The notes beneath the pieces are model-generated. The model did no database searches. It was not told the origin of the DNA and saw only the letters and a list, made by a program, of their open reading frames with translations. From assembly GCF_014203715.1 (NCBI RefSeq), contig NZ_JACHJP010000018.1, forward strand, positions 1 through 50,542: 50,542 bases of DNA, written 5' to 3'. Positions 15,950 through 22,654 of this stretch are shown piece by piece; position 1 is the stretch's first letter; each line of letters starts with the position of its first letter. Source of the DNA: Streptosporangium saharense (GTDB lineage: Bacteria > Actinomycetota > Actinomycetes > Streptosporangiales > Streptosporangiaceae). The position numbers were made by a program, and so were the translations under genes.

Positions 15950-17077
15950 TCAGCGGGGCAGGCCGAGCATCCTGGCGATGATGTTCTTCTGGATCTGCGC
16001 GGAGCCGCCGTACACACTGACCGGGCGGGAGGTGAAGTAGGAGCTGAGCCAGCCGCTCTCGACGCCGGTCAGCTCGTCGGCGCCGAGGATGTCCATGGCC
16101 AGGTGCTGAAGTGACTGCTCGGCGTCGGCCCACAGCAGCTTGGCGACCGACCCCTCGGGGCCGGGCTGCTGCCCGGAGACCCGCGCGGCCAGTTGCTCGA
16201 CGCAGTTCAGCCGCAGCACCTCGCCGCGCACGTAGGCGCGGGCCAACTGCTTGCGCGTCTCCGGCCGGTCGAGCAGACCGCGTTCCGCGGCCATCCGCTC
16301 CACTTTGGCCAGGGTGCGGCGGTAGGTGGCGATGAAGCCGATGTCGGCGGGACCGCGCTCGTAGGCGACCGTGGTCATCGCGATCCGCCAGCCCTCGCCG
16401 GGCTCGCCGAGCCGCTGGGCGACGGGGACGCGCACCTCGTCCCAGAAGACCTCGCAGGTCTCGGCCTCGCCGCTGGCGATCACGATGGGCCGTACGGTGA
16501 CCCCGGGCTCGCTCATGGAGACCAGGAAGCACGAGATGCCTTTGTGCTTGGGGACCTCGGGGTCGGTGCGGGCCAGCAGCATGCACCAGTCGGCGTACTG
16601 GCCGCCGCTGGTCCACATCTTCTGGCCGTTGACCACGTAGTGGTCGCCGTCCAGCTTGGCCGTGGTGCGCAGCGAGGCGAGGTCGGAACCGGCCTCGGGC
16701 TCACTGAAGCCCTGGCACCACTGCACCTCGCCGGAGAGCAGGCTGGGCAGGAACTGCTGCTTCTGCTCCTCGGAGCCGTAGGTGAAGATGGCCCGTCCCA
16801 GGTAGCCGACCGAGGGCAGCGGGGGCGCGTTCAGGTTGCCCGCCTCCTCGTTGAGGATCGCGTCGTAGGTGGCGCTCAGCCCGCGCCCGCCGTACTCGAC
16901 GGGCCAGCTCATGCCGACGTATCCGGCCTGGTAGAGCGTGCGGTGCCAGGAGCGGCGCAGCCGTGCCGCGGCCTCGGGGTCCTCGACCTTGTCCCAGCCC
17001 GCGGGGATGTTCTCGGTCAGCCACCCGCGCAGGGTCGCGCGGAAGGCCGCCTCCTCGGGGGTGTCCCGGTAGTCCAT
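15950..17077 (-). CDS. Acyl-CoA dehydrogenase, large/catalytic partner
   Basis: A 375-residue acyl-CoA dehydrogenase. The FAD signature is GFSEPEAGSD (123-132), and WTSGGQYADW and the C-terminal VYGGSAQIQKNIIARM are present. The MCAD-type catalytic glutamate at the YEG position is Gly here. A candidate base is Glu240 in AYERGPADIG, which matches the position used by the mycobacterial ChsE2/FadE29 subunit. It starts one base after the stop of the second dehydrogenase, so the two are made together and probably form an alpha2beta2 heterotetramer. The expected step is alpha,beta-dehydrogenation of a bulky or branched acyl-CoA, with electrons going to EtfAB. Confidence 0.9.
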   Translation of the reverse strand: MDYRDTPEEAAFRATLRGWLTENIPAGWDKVEDPEAAARLRRSWHRTLYQAGYVGMSWPVEYGGRGLSATYDAILNEEAGNLNAPPLPSVGYLGRAIFTYGSEEQKQQFLPSLLSGEVQWCQGFSEPEAGSDLASLRTTAKLDGDHYVVNGQKMWTSGGQYADWCMLLARTDPEVPKHKGISCFLVSMSEPGVTVRPIVIASGEAETCEVFWDEVRVPVAQRLGEPGEGWRIAMTTVAYERGPADIGFIATYRRTLAKVERMAAERGLLDRPETRKQLARAYVRGEVLRLNCVEQLAARVSGQQPGPEGSVAKLLWADAEQSLQHLAMDILGADELTGVESGWLSSYFTSRPVSVYGGSAQIQKNIIARMLGLPR

Positions 17078-17078
17078 G

Positions 17079-18128
17079 TCACTCTCCCGTCAGCCGGACG
17101 TCGGCGATGCGCAGCAGTTGGGCGCCCTCGTCGCCGAGGACCTGGCGGTTGGTCAGGGCACGGCGGGTGTGCACGTGCGCGATGTGCTCGTAGGTCTGGC
17201 CGATGCCGCCGAAGACCTGCATGACGGTCTCGGTCACCTCGCGGGCGACCCCGGCGCAGTGGGCCTTGGCGGTCCTGGCGGCCAGCAGCGCCTCCTCGGG
17301 GTCGAGCGCGTCCACGGCCCAGGCGGCGTAGTTGGTGGCGCTGGCCGCGGCCTCCGTGCTCACGTACGCCTCGGCGCACATGTGCTGGACCGCCTGGAAG
17401 GAGCCGATGGGCACGCCGTACTGCACGCGTTCCTTGGCGTAGTCGACGGCCTTCGTCACCGCCGAGCGCATGACGCCGACCGTGTCGGCGCAGACCGCGG
17501 CCAGCGCGAGCGCTTCCCAGCGGGTCAGGTCCTCGGCTGTCAGGGGGTCGCCGACCGTCTGGAGCGTGGCCGGGTCGATCGGGGCGTCGCGGCGGGCCAG
17601 GACGCGGGTGAGGTCGGCGCCGTCCGCCCCGGCGAAGCCGGTGCCCAGCGGGACCCGCACCACCCGCGTGCCGTCCACGGTGTCCAGGAGGGCGAGCGCG
17701 TGGTCGGCGCCGTCGATGTCCCAGCCGTACCACGGCCCGTCCCCCGGCAGGTGGGCGAGCCCTTCGAGGTTCCCGTCGAGCAGCACCCCGGCCCTGGCCA
17801 CGCCGTCGGCCAGTTCCCCGGCCTCCTCCTCGGCCCCGGCCAGGGCGAGCAGTTCCATGGCCATGACCGCCGAGCCCAGGTAGGGCACCGGGACCAGCCC
17901 CGCGCCCGTGGCCTCGGCGACCATGGCCACCTCGACGCCGGAGCCGACCGGTGTGCCGTCCTCGTCACGCGCCCGCAGCGCCAGCAGGCCCGCCTGCGCC
18001 AGTGCCCGCCAGGCCGCGCTCCGGTCGAGGGTGGCCAGGTCGCCGGGGTTCACCGGGCCCGACGTCCCGGCGATCTGTCCGGCCACCTCCTTGAGCATCC
18101 GTTGCTCGTCACTGAGCAGAGCGCGCAC
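17079..18128 (-). CDS. Acyl-CoA dehydrogenase, short partner subunit
   Basis: A 349-residue acyl-CoA dehydrogenase-fold protein with a degenerate FAD region: the usual SEPxAGSD motif is not present. The C-terminal helical domain is well kept, with YAKERVQYGVPIGSFQAVQH and MQVFGGIGQTYEHIAHVHTRR (shortened here to the core FGGIGQTYEH near 310). This layout is that of FadE28/ChsE1-like subunits, which need a second dehydrogenase to complete the FAD site. The start is a GTG with a perfect AGGAGG upstream. It is the first gene of the two-gene dehydrogenase unit, 48 bases after operator 2. Confidence 0.87.
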   Translation of the reverse strand: MRALLSDEQRMLKEVAGQIAGTSGPVNPGDLATLDRSAAWRALAQAGLLALRARDEDGTPVGSGVEVAMVAEATGAGLVPVPYLGSAVMAMELLALAGAEEEAGELADGVARAGVLLDGNLEGLAHLPGDGPWYGWDIDGADHALALLDTVDGTRVVRVPLGTGFAGADGADLTRVLARRDAPIDPATLQTVGDPLTAEDLTRWEALALAAVCADTVGVMRSAVTKAVDYAKERVQYGVPIGSFQAVQHMCAEAYVSTEAAASATNYAAWAVDALDPEEALLAARTAKAHCAGVAREVTETVMQVFGGIGQTYEHIAHVHTRRALTNRQVLGDEGAQLLRIADVRLTGE

Positions 18129-18176
18129 GCCGCACCTCCTGTGCCTCCTCGCGAACCCTCCAGGGTCGGACGACCA

Positions 18177-18191
18177 CTGAATGACGTTCAG
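18177..18191. promoter_or_regulatory. TetR operator 2 (CTGAATGACGTTCAG), dehydrogenase promoter
   Basis: A near-perfect palindrome (one mismatch in the 7-1-7 form) between the dehydrogenase start at 18128 and its candidate -10 at 18196-18201. Sitting immediately downstream of the -10 it covers the expected transcription start, a classical repressor position. Confidence 0.8.
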
Positions 18192-18195
18192 ATGA

Positions 18196-18225
18196 GGTCT
18201 AACATGCGGCTTCAGAGGGCGTCAA
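18196..18225 (-). promoter_or_regulatory. Candidate promoter of the acyl-CoA dehydrogenase pair
   Basis: On the minus strand TTGACG (18225-18220) is followed after 18 bases by TAGACC (18201-18196), then four bases later by operator 2. The -35 is strong and the -10 weak. It is the only good -35 found between the tetR terminator and the GTG at 18128. Confidence 0.55.
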
Positions 18226-18345
18226 TGGAAACCCGGCCGTTACCTTCGCGCAACAAACCGAAAACCGGGCCTTCCAGCCGGGGGAACGTTCTCCACCTGG
18301 GGTTTTGTCCCGGAGACCCCTTCGGGCCCCTTTGGAGAAAGGGAC

Positions 18346-18381
18346 AAAAAAATCACCGCCGGCAACCGGTGCCGACGGTGA
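18346..18381 (-). terminator. Intrinsic terminator of tetR
   Basis: On the minus strand a 12-pair stem with one G-U pair (TCACCGTCGGCA with TGCCGGCGGTGA, loop CCGGT) is followed directly by seven T. It lies 19 bases past the tetR stop, so it separates tetR from the dehydrogenase unit. A further 9-pair stem TTTTGTCCC/GGGACAAAA (18303-18349) could compete for the T-run. Confidence 0.78.
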
Positions 18382-18392
18382 ATGACGTTCAG
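18378..18392. promoter_or_regulatory. TetR operator 3 (GTGAATGACGTTCAG)
   Basis: This copy differs from operator 2 only in its first base. It sits just after the tetR stop and overlaps the first arm of the tetR terminator, not a visible promoter. It could act with operator 2 (about 200 bases away) through looping, or be a leftover copy. Confidence 0.6.
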
Positions 18393-18399
18393 ACCGCTG

Positions 18400-19104
18400 T
18401 CACCCCCGCGGGGCGCTCCCCTCAAGCTGGACGTCGGCGAGCCGCGCGAAGACCTCGATCGCCCTGGTCACCAGCTCCTCGGCCTCCTCGCGGGTCGCGC
18501 ACGCGGCCACCTCGCGGCAGATCCCGCTCATGGCGTCGGTGACGATCGCGACCAGCGCCCGCGCCCCCAGCGAGTCGTCGTCGGCGAACAGGTCGGTGTT
18601 CCCGCTCAGCAGGGCGCCGTTGCGGCGCAGCCACTCCTGGTTGATCCTGCGCATCCGCAGCCCGAACCCCGGGGGCGTGTCCCCGTCGGCGACCAGCCGT
18701 ACCACGTCGCGGTGCTCCCAGGCGCCGAGCAGGTAGGCGCGCGTGCCCGACAGGTACAGGCGCAGGCCGTCGGTGACCCCGGCGGCGCGCACCGCGGCGA
18801 CCGCCTCGCGCGCCCGGACCTCCTGGCTGCGCTGGTACTGCAGCCAGATGGCCAGGTAGACGTTGGTCTTGCTGCCGTAGTGGTAGTAGAGCGAGCCGAC
18901 GCTCATGCCCGCTCGTTCGGTGATGTCGCTGACGCTCGTCGCGGAGAAGCCCTGCTTGACGAACAGGTCGCGGGCCGCGCTCATCAGCCCCCTGGCGGCC
19001 GGGGTCTGCAACCTGGGGTCGTCGAGATCGACGGTCGGCTCCGCCTCCCCGGGCGGCTGAGGCGGCTCCCCCTGCTTCCTCGACCTCACTCCGGCCTTTA
19101 CCAC
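18400..19104 (-). CDS. TetR/AcrR-family regulator of the catabolic locus
   Basis: A 234-residue TetR repressor with an N-terminal extension of about 35 polar residues. The helix-turn-helix is in FSATSVSDITERAGMSVGSLYYHYGSK, of which SVSDITERAGMSVGSLYYHY is the core (about 65-85). The C-terminal helical domain would bind the inducer. The start chosen is GTG at 19104 with GGAG seven bases before. The frame stays open further upstream, but that region contains operator 4, so it should be non-coding. An operator before its own gene implies autoregulation. A CoA thioester of the pathway substrate is the likely ligand, as in KstR-like regulators. Confidence 0.87.
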   Translation of the reverse strand: MVKAGVRSRKQGEPPQPPGEAEPTVDLDDPRLQTPAARGLMSAARDLFVKQGFSATSVSDITERAGMSVGSLYYHYGSKTNVYLAIWLQYQRSQEVRAREAVAAVRAAGVTDGLRLYLSGTRAYLLGAWEHRDVVRLVADGDTPPGFGLRMRRINQEWLRRNGALLSGNTDLFADDDSLGARALVAIVTDAMSGICREVAACATREEAEELVTRAIEVFARLADVQLEGSAPRG

Positions 19105-19164
19105 GTAGTTCTCCGATCCGGATCGGCGGCGGTCACTGACGACCGACCAGCATACGCGGAATCC

Positions 19165-19179
19165 CTGAATATCATTCAG
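19165..19179. promoter_or_regulatory. TetR operator 4 (CTGAATATCATTCAG), tetR promoter
   Basis: A perfect 6-3-6 palindrome 61 bases upstream of the tetR start. On the minus strand a -10-like TATGCT follows at 19154-19149, so the operator covers the -35 area and should give autorepression. Confidence 0.78.
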
Positions 19180-19236
19180 TCTACGCCCGGAGTGAGCCGC
19201 CGAGAAGCGGGGTGAGATCCCACTACGGCAACGCGG

Positions 19237-19310
19237 GCCCGCATGGCTCAGCCGGTGAGAGCGCCGCACTCATAACGCGGAGGTCCCAGGTTCGAGTCCT
19301 GGTGCGGGTA
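19237..19310 (+). tRNA. tRNA with CAT anticodon (tRNA-Met, elongator type)
   Basis: A full cloverleaf can be drawn. Acceptor GCCCGCA (19237-19243) pairs with TGCGGGT (19303-19309) with one G-U pair at the end. The D stem is GCTC/GAGC. The anticodon loop CTCATAA has CAT at 19271-19273. The T stem CCAGG/CCTGG encloses TTCGAGT. Position 19310 is the discriminator A, followed by CC but not CCA, so the 3' end must be added after transcription. The innermost anticodon-stem pair is an A-C mismatch. The first acceptor pair forms, unlike in initiator tRNA. Methionine elongator is the likely identity; an isoleucine tRNA read after lysidine modification cannot be excluded. Confidence 0.88.
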
Positions 19311-19313
19311 CCT

Positions 19314-19898
19314 TTACACGCCCCCCTTACCGCCCACCATTCCGCGCAGCAGTTCGGCGAGGCCGAGCCGTAGGTCGTCGAGGGTCGGCTCGTCCCCGGA
19401 GCCCGCGATGGTGTCGAACATCACGCCCTCCCCGAAGGCGACGACCTGGCGGCCGTGCCGTACCGGATCGGGGGAACCGGCGGCGGTGAGGATCGCGACG
19501 GCGGGGGCGCGGAAGCGGCTGCCCGCCTGGTCGTAGACCTCGCGCAGCTCGGGGCGGCGGGTGGCCTCAAGGGCCAGCTCGTAGCGGGCGAGCGTCCTGT
19601 GGCGGCCGACGGTGAGCTGCTCCCACAGCGTCCTGGCGGCCAGCTCGACGAGCGCCTCCGGCGAGGGCGGCCCCACGGTGTCGTCGAGGAGGGCGGCGAA
19701 GGTCTGGACCTCAAGCTCGGTGAGCCGTTCCAGGGTCAGTTCGAGCAGCGCGCGGCGGGTGCGGGCGAGGTTGGAGGTCGAACCGGCGGGCAGCCCCGCC
19801 TCCTCGTCGACGGCCCGGTGGGTCAGGCCGCGCATCCCGCGCTCGGCCAGCAGGGCGATGGCGGTGTCCGCGATCAGCTCGGCACGTTGGGACTTCAC
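19314..19898 (-). CDS. TetR-family regulator (divergent from FAD monooxygenase)
   Basis: A 194-residue TetR protein. The helix-turn-helix is LTHRAVDEEAGLPAGSTSNL (about 25-44), followed by helical ligand-binding segments such as GRHRTLARYELALEATRRPE. The start is a GTG without a clear ribosome site. TAGTAT lies seven bases upstream on the same strand, so the message may be leaderless. It faces the FAD monooxygenase gene across a gap with two ACTAC palindromes and is expected to repress both genes. Its 3' end converges on the tRNA gene, four bases away. Confidence 0.88.
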   Translation of the reverse strand: MKSQRAELIADTAIALLAERGMRGLTHRAVDEEAGLPAGSTSNLARTRRALLELTLERLTELEVQTFAALLDDTVGPPSPEALVELAARTLWEQLTVGRHRTLARYELALEATRRPELREVYDQAGSRFRAPAVAILTAAGSPDPVRHGRQVVAFGEGVMFDTIAGSGDEPTLDDLRLGLAELLRGMVGGKGGV

Positions 19899-19906
19899 GG
19901 TCCAAT

Positions 19907-19920
19907 ACTACGGTTGTAGT
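19907..19920. promoter_or_regulatory. Operator a (ACTACGGTTGTAGT)
   Basis: The inverted repeat ACTAC-GGTT-GTAGT nine bases upstream of the tetR GTG, overlapping that gene's TAGTAT -10. Its centre is exactly 40 bases from that of the second copy. It is the likely binding site of the TetR protein encoded at 19314-19898. Confidence 0.75.
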
Positions 19921-19946
19921 TGACCCGGGAGGAGGAGTAGCCTCCA

Positions 19947-19960
19947 ACTACATCTGTAGT
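19947..19960. promoter_or_regulatory. Operator b (ACTACATCTGTAGT)
   Basis: A perfect palindrome ACTACA-TC-TGTAGT just before the monooxygenase ribosome site. The larger inverted repeat GTAGTTG...CAACTAC (19916-19922 with 19945-19951) links the two operators and could form a hairpin in the intervening DNA. Confidence 0.75.
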
Positions 19961-19973
19961 GAAGGGGTGCGAT

Positions 19974-21104
19974 GTGGCACACGCGGTGGTGATCGGGGCG
20001 GGAATCGGCGGCCTGACGGCGGCGGCGGCGCTCCAGCGGCGGGGCTGGGACGTGACGGTTCTCGAACGGGCCCCCGCCCTCGAACCGGTCGGCTCGGGGC
20101 TGGCCGTCGCGGCGAACGCCCTGCGGGCGCTGGACACGATCGGCGTCGGCGACCCGGTCCGCGCCCTGTCGGCGGTCAGGGGCGAGCTGGGCCTGCGGCG
20201 GCCCGACGGGCGCTGGCTGGTCCGCACGACCGAGGAGGCGACCTCGGCGCGCTACGACGGCGACTCGGTGGTCCTGCTGCGCCGCGCCGAACTCGTCGAG
20301 GCGCTGCACACGGCCCTCAAGCCCGGCACCGTACGGCTCGGCACCACGGTTGTGGCGGCCACCCCCGAAGGCGAGGTGCGCACCGAGGCGGAGACCCTGC
20401 GCGCGGACCTGGTCGTCGCCGCGGACGGCGTCTCCTCCCCCGTCAGGGCCGCGCTGTTCCCCGGTCATCCGGCGCCGCGCTACGCCGGGGTCACGGCCTG
20501 GCGGGTGCTGGTGTCCGGCGTCGAGACCGGCCCCGCCTCGGAGACCTGGGGCGCGGGCAGGGTCTTCGGGATCATGCCGCTGGCGGGCGGCCTGACCTAC
20601 TGCTACGCCACCGACACCGTTCCCGCAGGTGGGGGCGGCGGTGACCAGCGCGCCGAGCTGCTGCGCCTGTTCGGCCGGTGGCACTCCCCCATCCCCGAGC
20701 TGCTCGCCGCCGCAGCGCCCGGGGACGTGCTCAGGAACGACGTCCACCACCTGACGGCTCCGCTGCCCGCGATGCACCGGGGCAGGATCGCGCTGCTCGG
20801 CGACGCCGCCCACCCGATGACGCCCAACCTGGGCCAGGGCGCCTGCCAGGCGATCGAGGACGCCGTGGTGCTCGCCCACGTCGCGGACACGAGCGGGGAT
20901 CTCGCCGACTACACCTCGGCCCGGCTGGCGCGGACCGCGCGGATCACCGCGAGGTCCGCCTCACTCTGCCGGGCCACCCGGCTGCGGGCGCCGCTCGCCG
21001 TACGGCTGCGCGACACGGCGGTGTCACTCGCCTGGCGGTTCGCCCCCGGCCGGGCGACGGCCGCGATGGACGACGTCCTCGCCTGGCGTCCCCCGCAGGG
21101 TTAG
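19974..21104 (+). CDS. FAD-dependent monooxygenase (group A hydroxylase type)
   Basis: A 376-residue flavoprotein of the UbiH/PHBH family. The FAD motif is GAGIGGLTAAAALQRRG (residues 7-23), the DG motif is VVAADGVSS, and the GD motif is LLGDAAHPMTPNLGQGA. It uses NAD(P)H and O2 to hydroxylate or epoxidise a small, often aromatic or antibiotic-like, compound; the substrate is not visible. The start chosen is GTG at 19974 with GAAGGGG before it; an upstream GTG (19959) lies inside operator b. It is divergent from a TetR gene, a layout typical of inducible detoxification. It overlaps the DMT exporter tail-to-tail by four bases. Confidence 0.9.
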   Translation: MAHAVVIGAGIGGLTAAAALQRRGWDVTVLERAPALEPVGSGLAVAANALRALDTIGVGDPVRALSAVRGELGLRRPDGRWLVRTTEEATSARYDGDSVVLLRRAELVEALHTALKPGTVRLGTTVVAATPEGEVRTEAETLRADLVVAADGVSSPVRAALFPGHPAPRYAGVTAWRVLVSGVETGPASETWGAGRVFGIMPLAGGLTYCYATDTVPAGGGGGDQRAELLRLFGRWHSPIPELLAAAAPGDVLRNDVHHLTAPLPAMHRGRIALLGDAAHPMTPNLGQGACQAIEDAVVLAHVADTSGDLADYTSARLARTARITARSASLCRATRLRAPLAVRLRDTAVSLAWRFAPGRATAAMDDVLAWRPPQG

Positions 21105-21991
21105 GAAGAGACGGCCGCGGGCTCGCGCGCCGCCGTACGGCTGCCGCCGTGTTCGGGTGAGAGCCGTCCCAGCGTGACGGTCCCCCAGATCAGCACCGCG
21201 GCGGCCAGCAGCGCGGGCACCACGTTGGCCGCCCCGGTCGGCATGGGTTCCTTCAGCAGGACGGCCCCCGCGATGATCGAGGTGATCGGGTCGACCACCT
21301 GGACCCCGGCGTAGGCGATGCCGAAGCACCCCACCTCGTAGGACTTCTGCAGCAGCACGACCGCGCAGACGAGCAGCACCGGGATCGCCACGGTGAACCA
21401 GGTCAGCAGCCTGCTCAGGTCTCCTTCGAGACCGCCGCCGACCACCCGCACGAAGGTCGAGACGCTGGCGGTCACCGCCCCCGCCCCGACCGAGAGCAGC
21501 AGCGCCTTCGTCGAACCGGTCGCCCTGCGCGCGGCCAGGTGGGTGACCAGCACGATCAGCCCGACGCAGGCGAGGAAGCCGAACGCCTGGCCGTTGGACA
21601 TGTGAGGGGTCCCGGCGTGCGCGGGGACGAGCATCATCAGGCCGAGCAGTCCGACGGCCACCGCGATCGACCCGAGGACCTCCTGTCTGCGCGGGCGTCT
21701 GCCGTGCAGCACCGCGGCCAGCGGCACCGCGAACACCAGCGTCGCCACGCTGATCGGCTGCACCACGACCAGCGGCGCGAGGCTCAGCGCGACCGCGTGC
21801 AGGCAGGCACCGGTGAAGCCGATCACCCCGCCGAGCCACCAGCGGGGCCGTCTCATCAATCTGAGCGAGGCGCCCTCGGAGACCGCCTCGAACTGCTGGA
21901 GGGCCGCCCCGAGGGCGTAGCCGAGTGCGCCGATCAGAGCGATCGACATACCGACCCAGGTCATCGCCACCCACCGGAAGCGACCAGACAT
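21101..21991 (-). CDS. DMT-family (EamA/NIPA-like) membrane transporter
   Basis: A 296-residue protein with nine to ten hydrophobic segments from MTWVGMSIALIGALGYALGA onward. It resembles the DMT superfamily branch of actinobacterial EamA-like or NIPA-like carriers, with a LAPLVVVQPI segment after helix 3 and a matching VQVVDPITSI segment in the second half. Substrate unknown. The start is uncertain: ATG at 21991 is used, with an upstream TTG at 22024 and an ATG at 21964 (after GGTGGGTGGCG) also possible. The AT-richer gap before it (22025-22136) contains CAAGAGC twice, a related TAAGAGT, and the palindrome GCTCTTCAAGAGC, perhaps a regulator site. Confidence 0.82.
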   Translation of the reverse strand: MSGRFRWVAMTWVGMSIALIGALGYALGAALQQFEAVSEGASLRLMRRPRWWLGGVIGFTGACLHAVALSLAPLVVVQPISVATLVFAVPLAAVLHGRRPRRQEVLGSIAVAVGLLGLMMLVPAHAGTPHMSNGQAFGFLACVGLIVLVTHLAARRATGSTKALLLSVGAGAVTASVSTFVRVVGGGLEGDLSRLLTWFTVAIPVLLVCAVVLLQKSYEVGCFGIAYAGVQVVDPITSIIAGAVLLKEPMPTGAANVVPALLAAAVLIWGTVTLGRLSPEHGGSRTAAREPAAVSS

Positions 21992-22136
21992 GAGTAAAGA
22001 AGCGATTCTCGGGTCATCCCGCAAGCTTAAAGCTCTTCAAGAGCGGGTAAGAGTCCTCTCTCAGGCGACAAGAGCGATTTTTGCCACAAAAAGCCGCTCC
22101 AGCCCACTTTTTCGCTGTTTTTCGGTACGGCCCCGC

Positions 22137-22496
22137 CTACTGCTGGGGCGGGCAGACGCAGAACAGGTGGCCCTCCGGGTCGGCCAGGACCACCCAGTGC
22201 CCTCCCGGCTGGAAGTCCGGCCTGGTGGCCCCGAGCTCCAGGTAGTCCTTGACCGCCTGCTCCACGTCGGGAACCCGTACGTCCAGGTGGAACTGCTTGC
22301 CGGGGCCGGGCCAGGCGGCGGCCTCGCGGTCGGGGTTGCGCTGGAAGTAGATGGTCATCGTGCCGTCGCCGACTGCGGCGTAGGCGTCGTCGGCGTACTG
22401 GACCTCGTAACCGAAGACCGCCGCGTAGAACTCCGCCAGCTTCCTGGGCTCGGCGCAGTCGATGTTCACGGCGAGAAACTGAGCGATCGTCGTCAT
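22137..22496 (-). CDS. VOC-family (glyoxalase/bleomycin-resistance-like) protein
   Basis: A 119-residue vicinal-oxygen-chelate protein with the two beta-alpha-beta-beta-beta halves. It starts IAQFLAVNIDCAEPRKLAEF and ends WVVLADPEGHLFCVCP, the common end of this group. Such proteins bind a metal or a small molecule and act as lyases, dioxygenases or drug-binding proteins; the exact role is not visible. The start used is the third in-frame ATG (22496), which gives the usual domain start. Two upstream ATGs lack a ribosome site. It is transcribed away from secA2. Confidence 0.82.
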   Translation of the reverse strand: MTTIAQFLAVNIDCAEPRKLAEFYAAVFGYEVQYADDAYAAVGDGTMTIYFQRNPDREAAAWPGPGKQFHLDVRVPDVEQAVKDYLELGATRPDFQPGGHWVVLADPEGHLFCVCPPQQ

Positions 22497-22654
22497 GGCC
22501 ACCATCGTCACGTCCATACCTGTCAGCTCATGTCAGGATTGCGAAATCCTTTCCCGAACGCGCCGTTCCGCCCTCGGGCTACACGATGATCCGTCCGGTC
22601 GGTACGGTGAGGCTCGTTGGGAACGTGAGCCCGGAAACGGGCGTTGGAGGAGAC

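Noticed and set aside
18303..18349. Stem TTTTGTCCC/GGGACAAAA as an intrinsic terminator
   Set aside because: The T-run is in the 5' arm on the transcribed strand, not after the stem; the stem at 18353-18381 followed by T7 fits better.
19237..19310. tRNA as an integration (att) site of a mobile element
   Set aside because: No partial repeat of the tRNA 3' end, integrase or excisionase was seen on either side.
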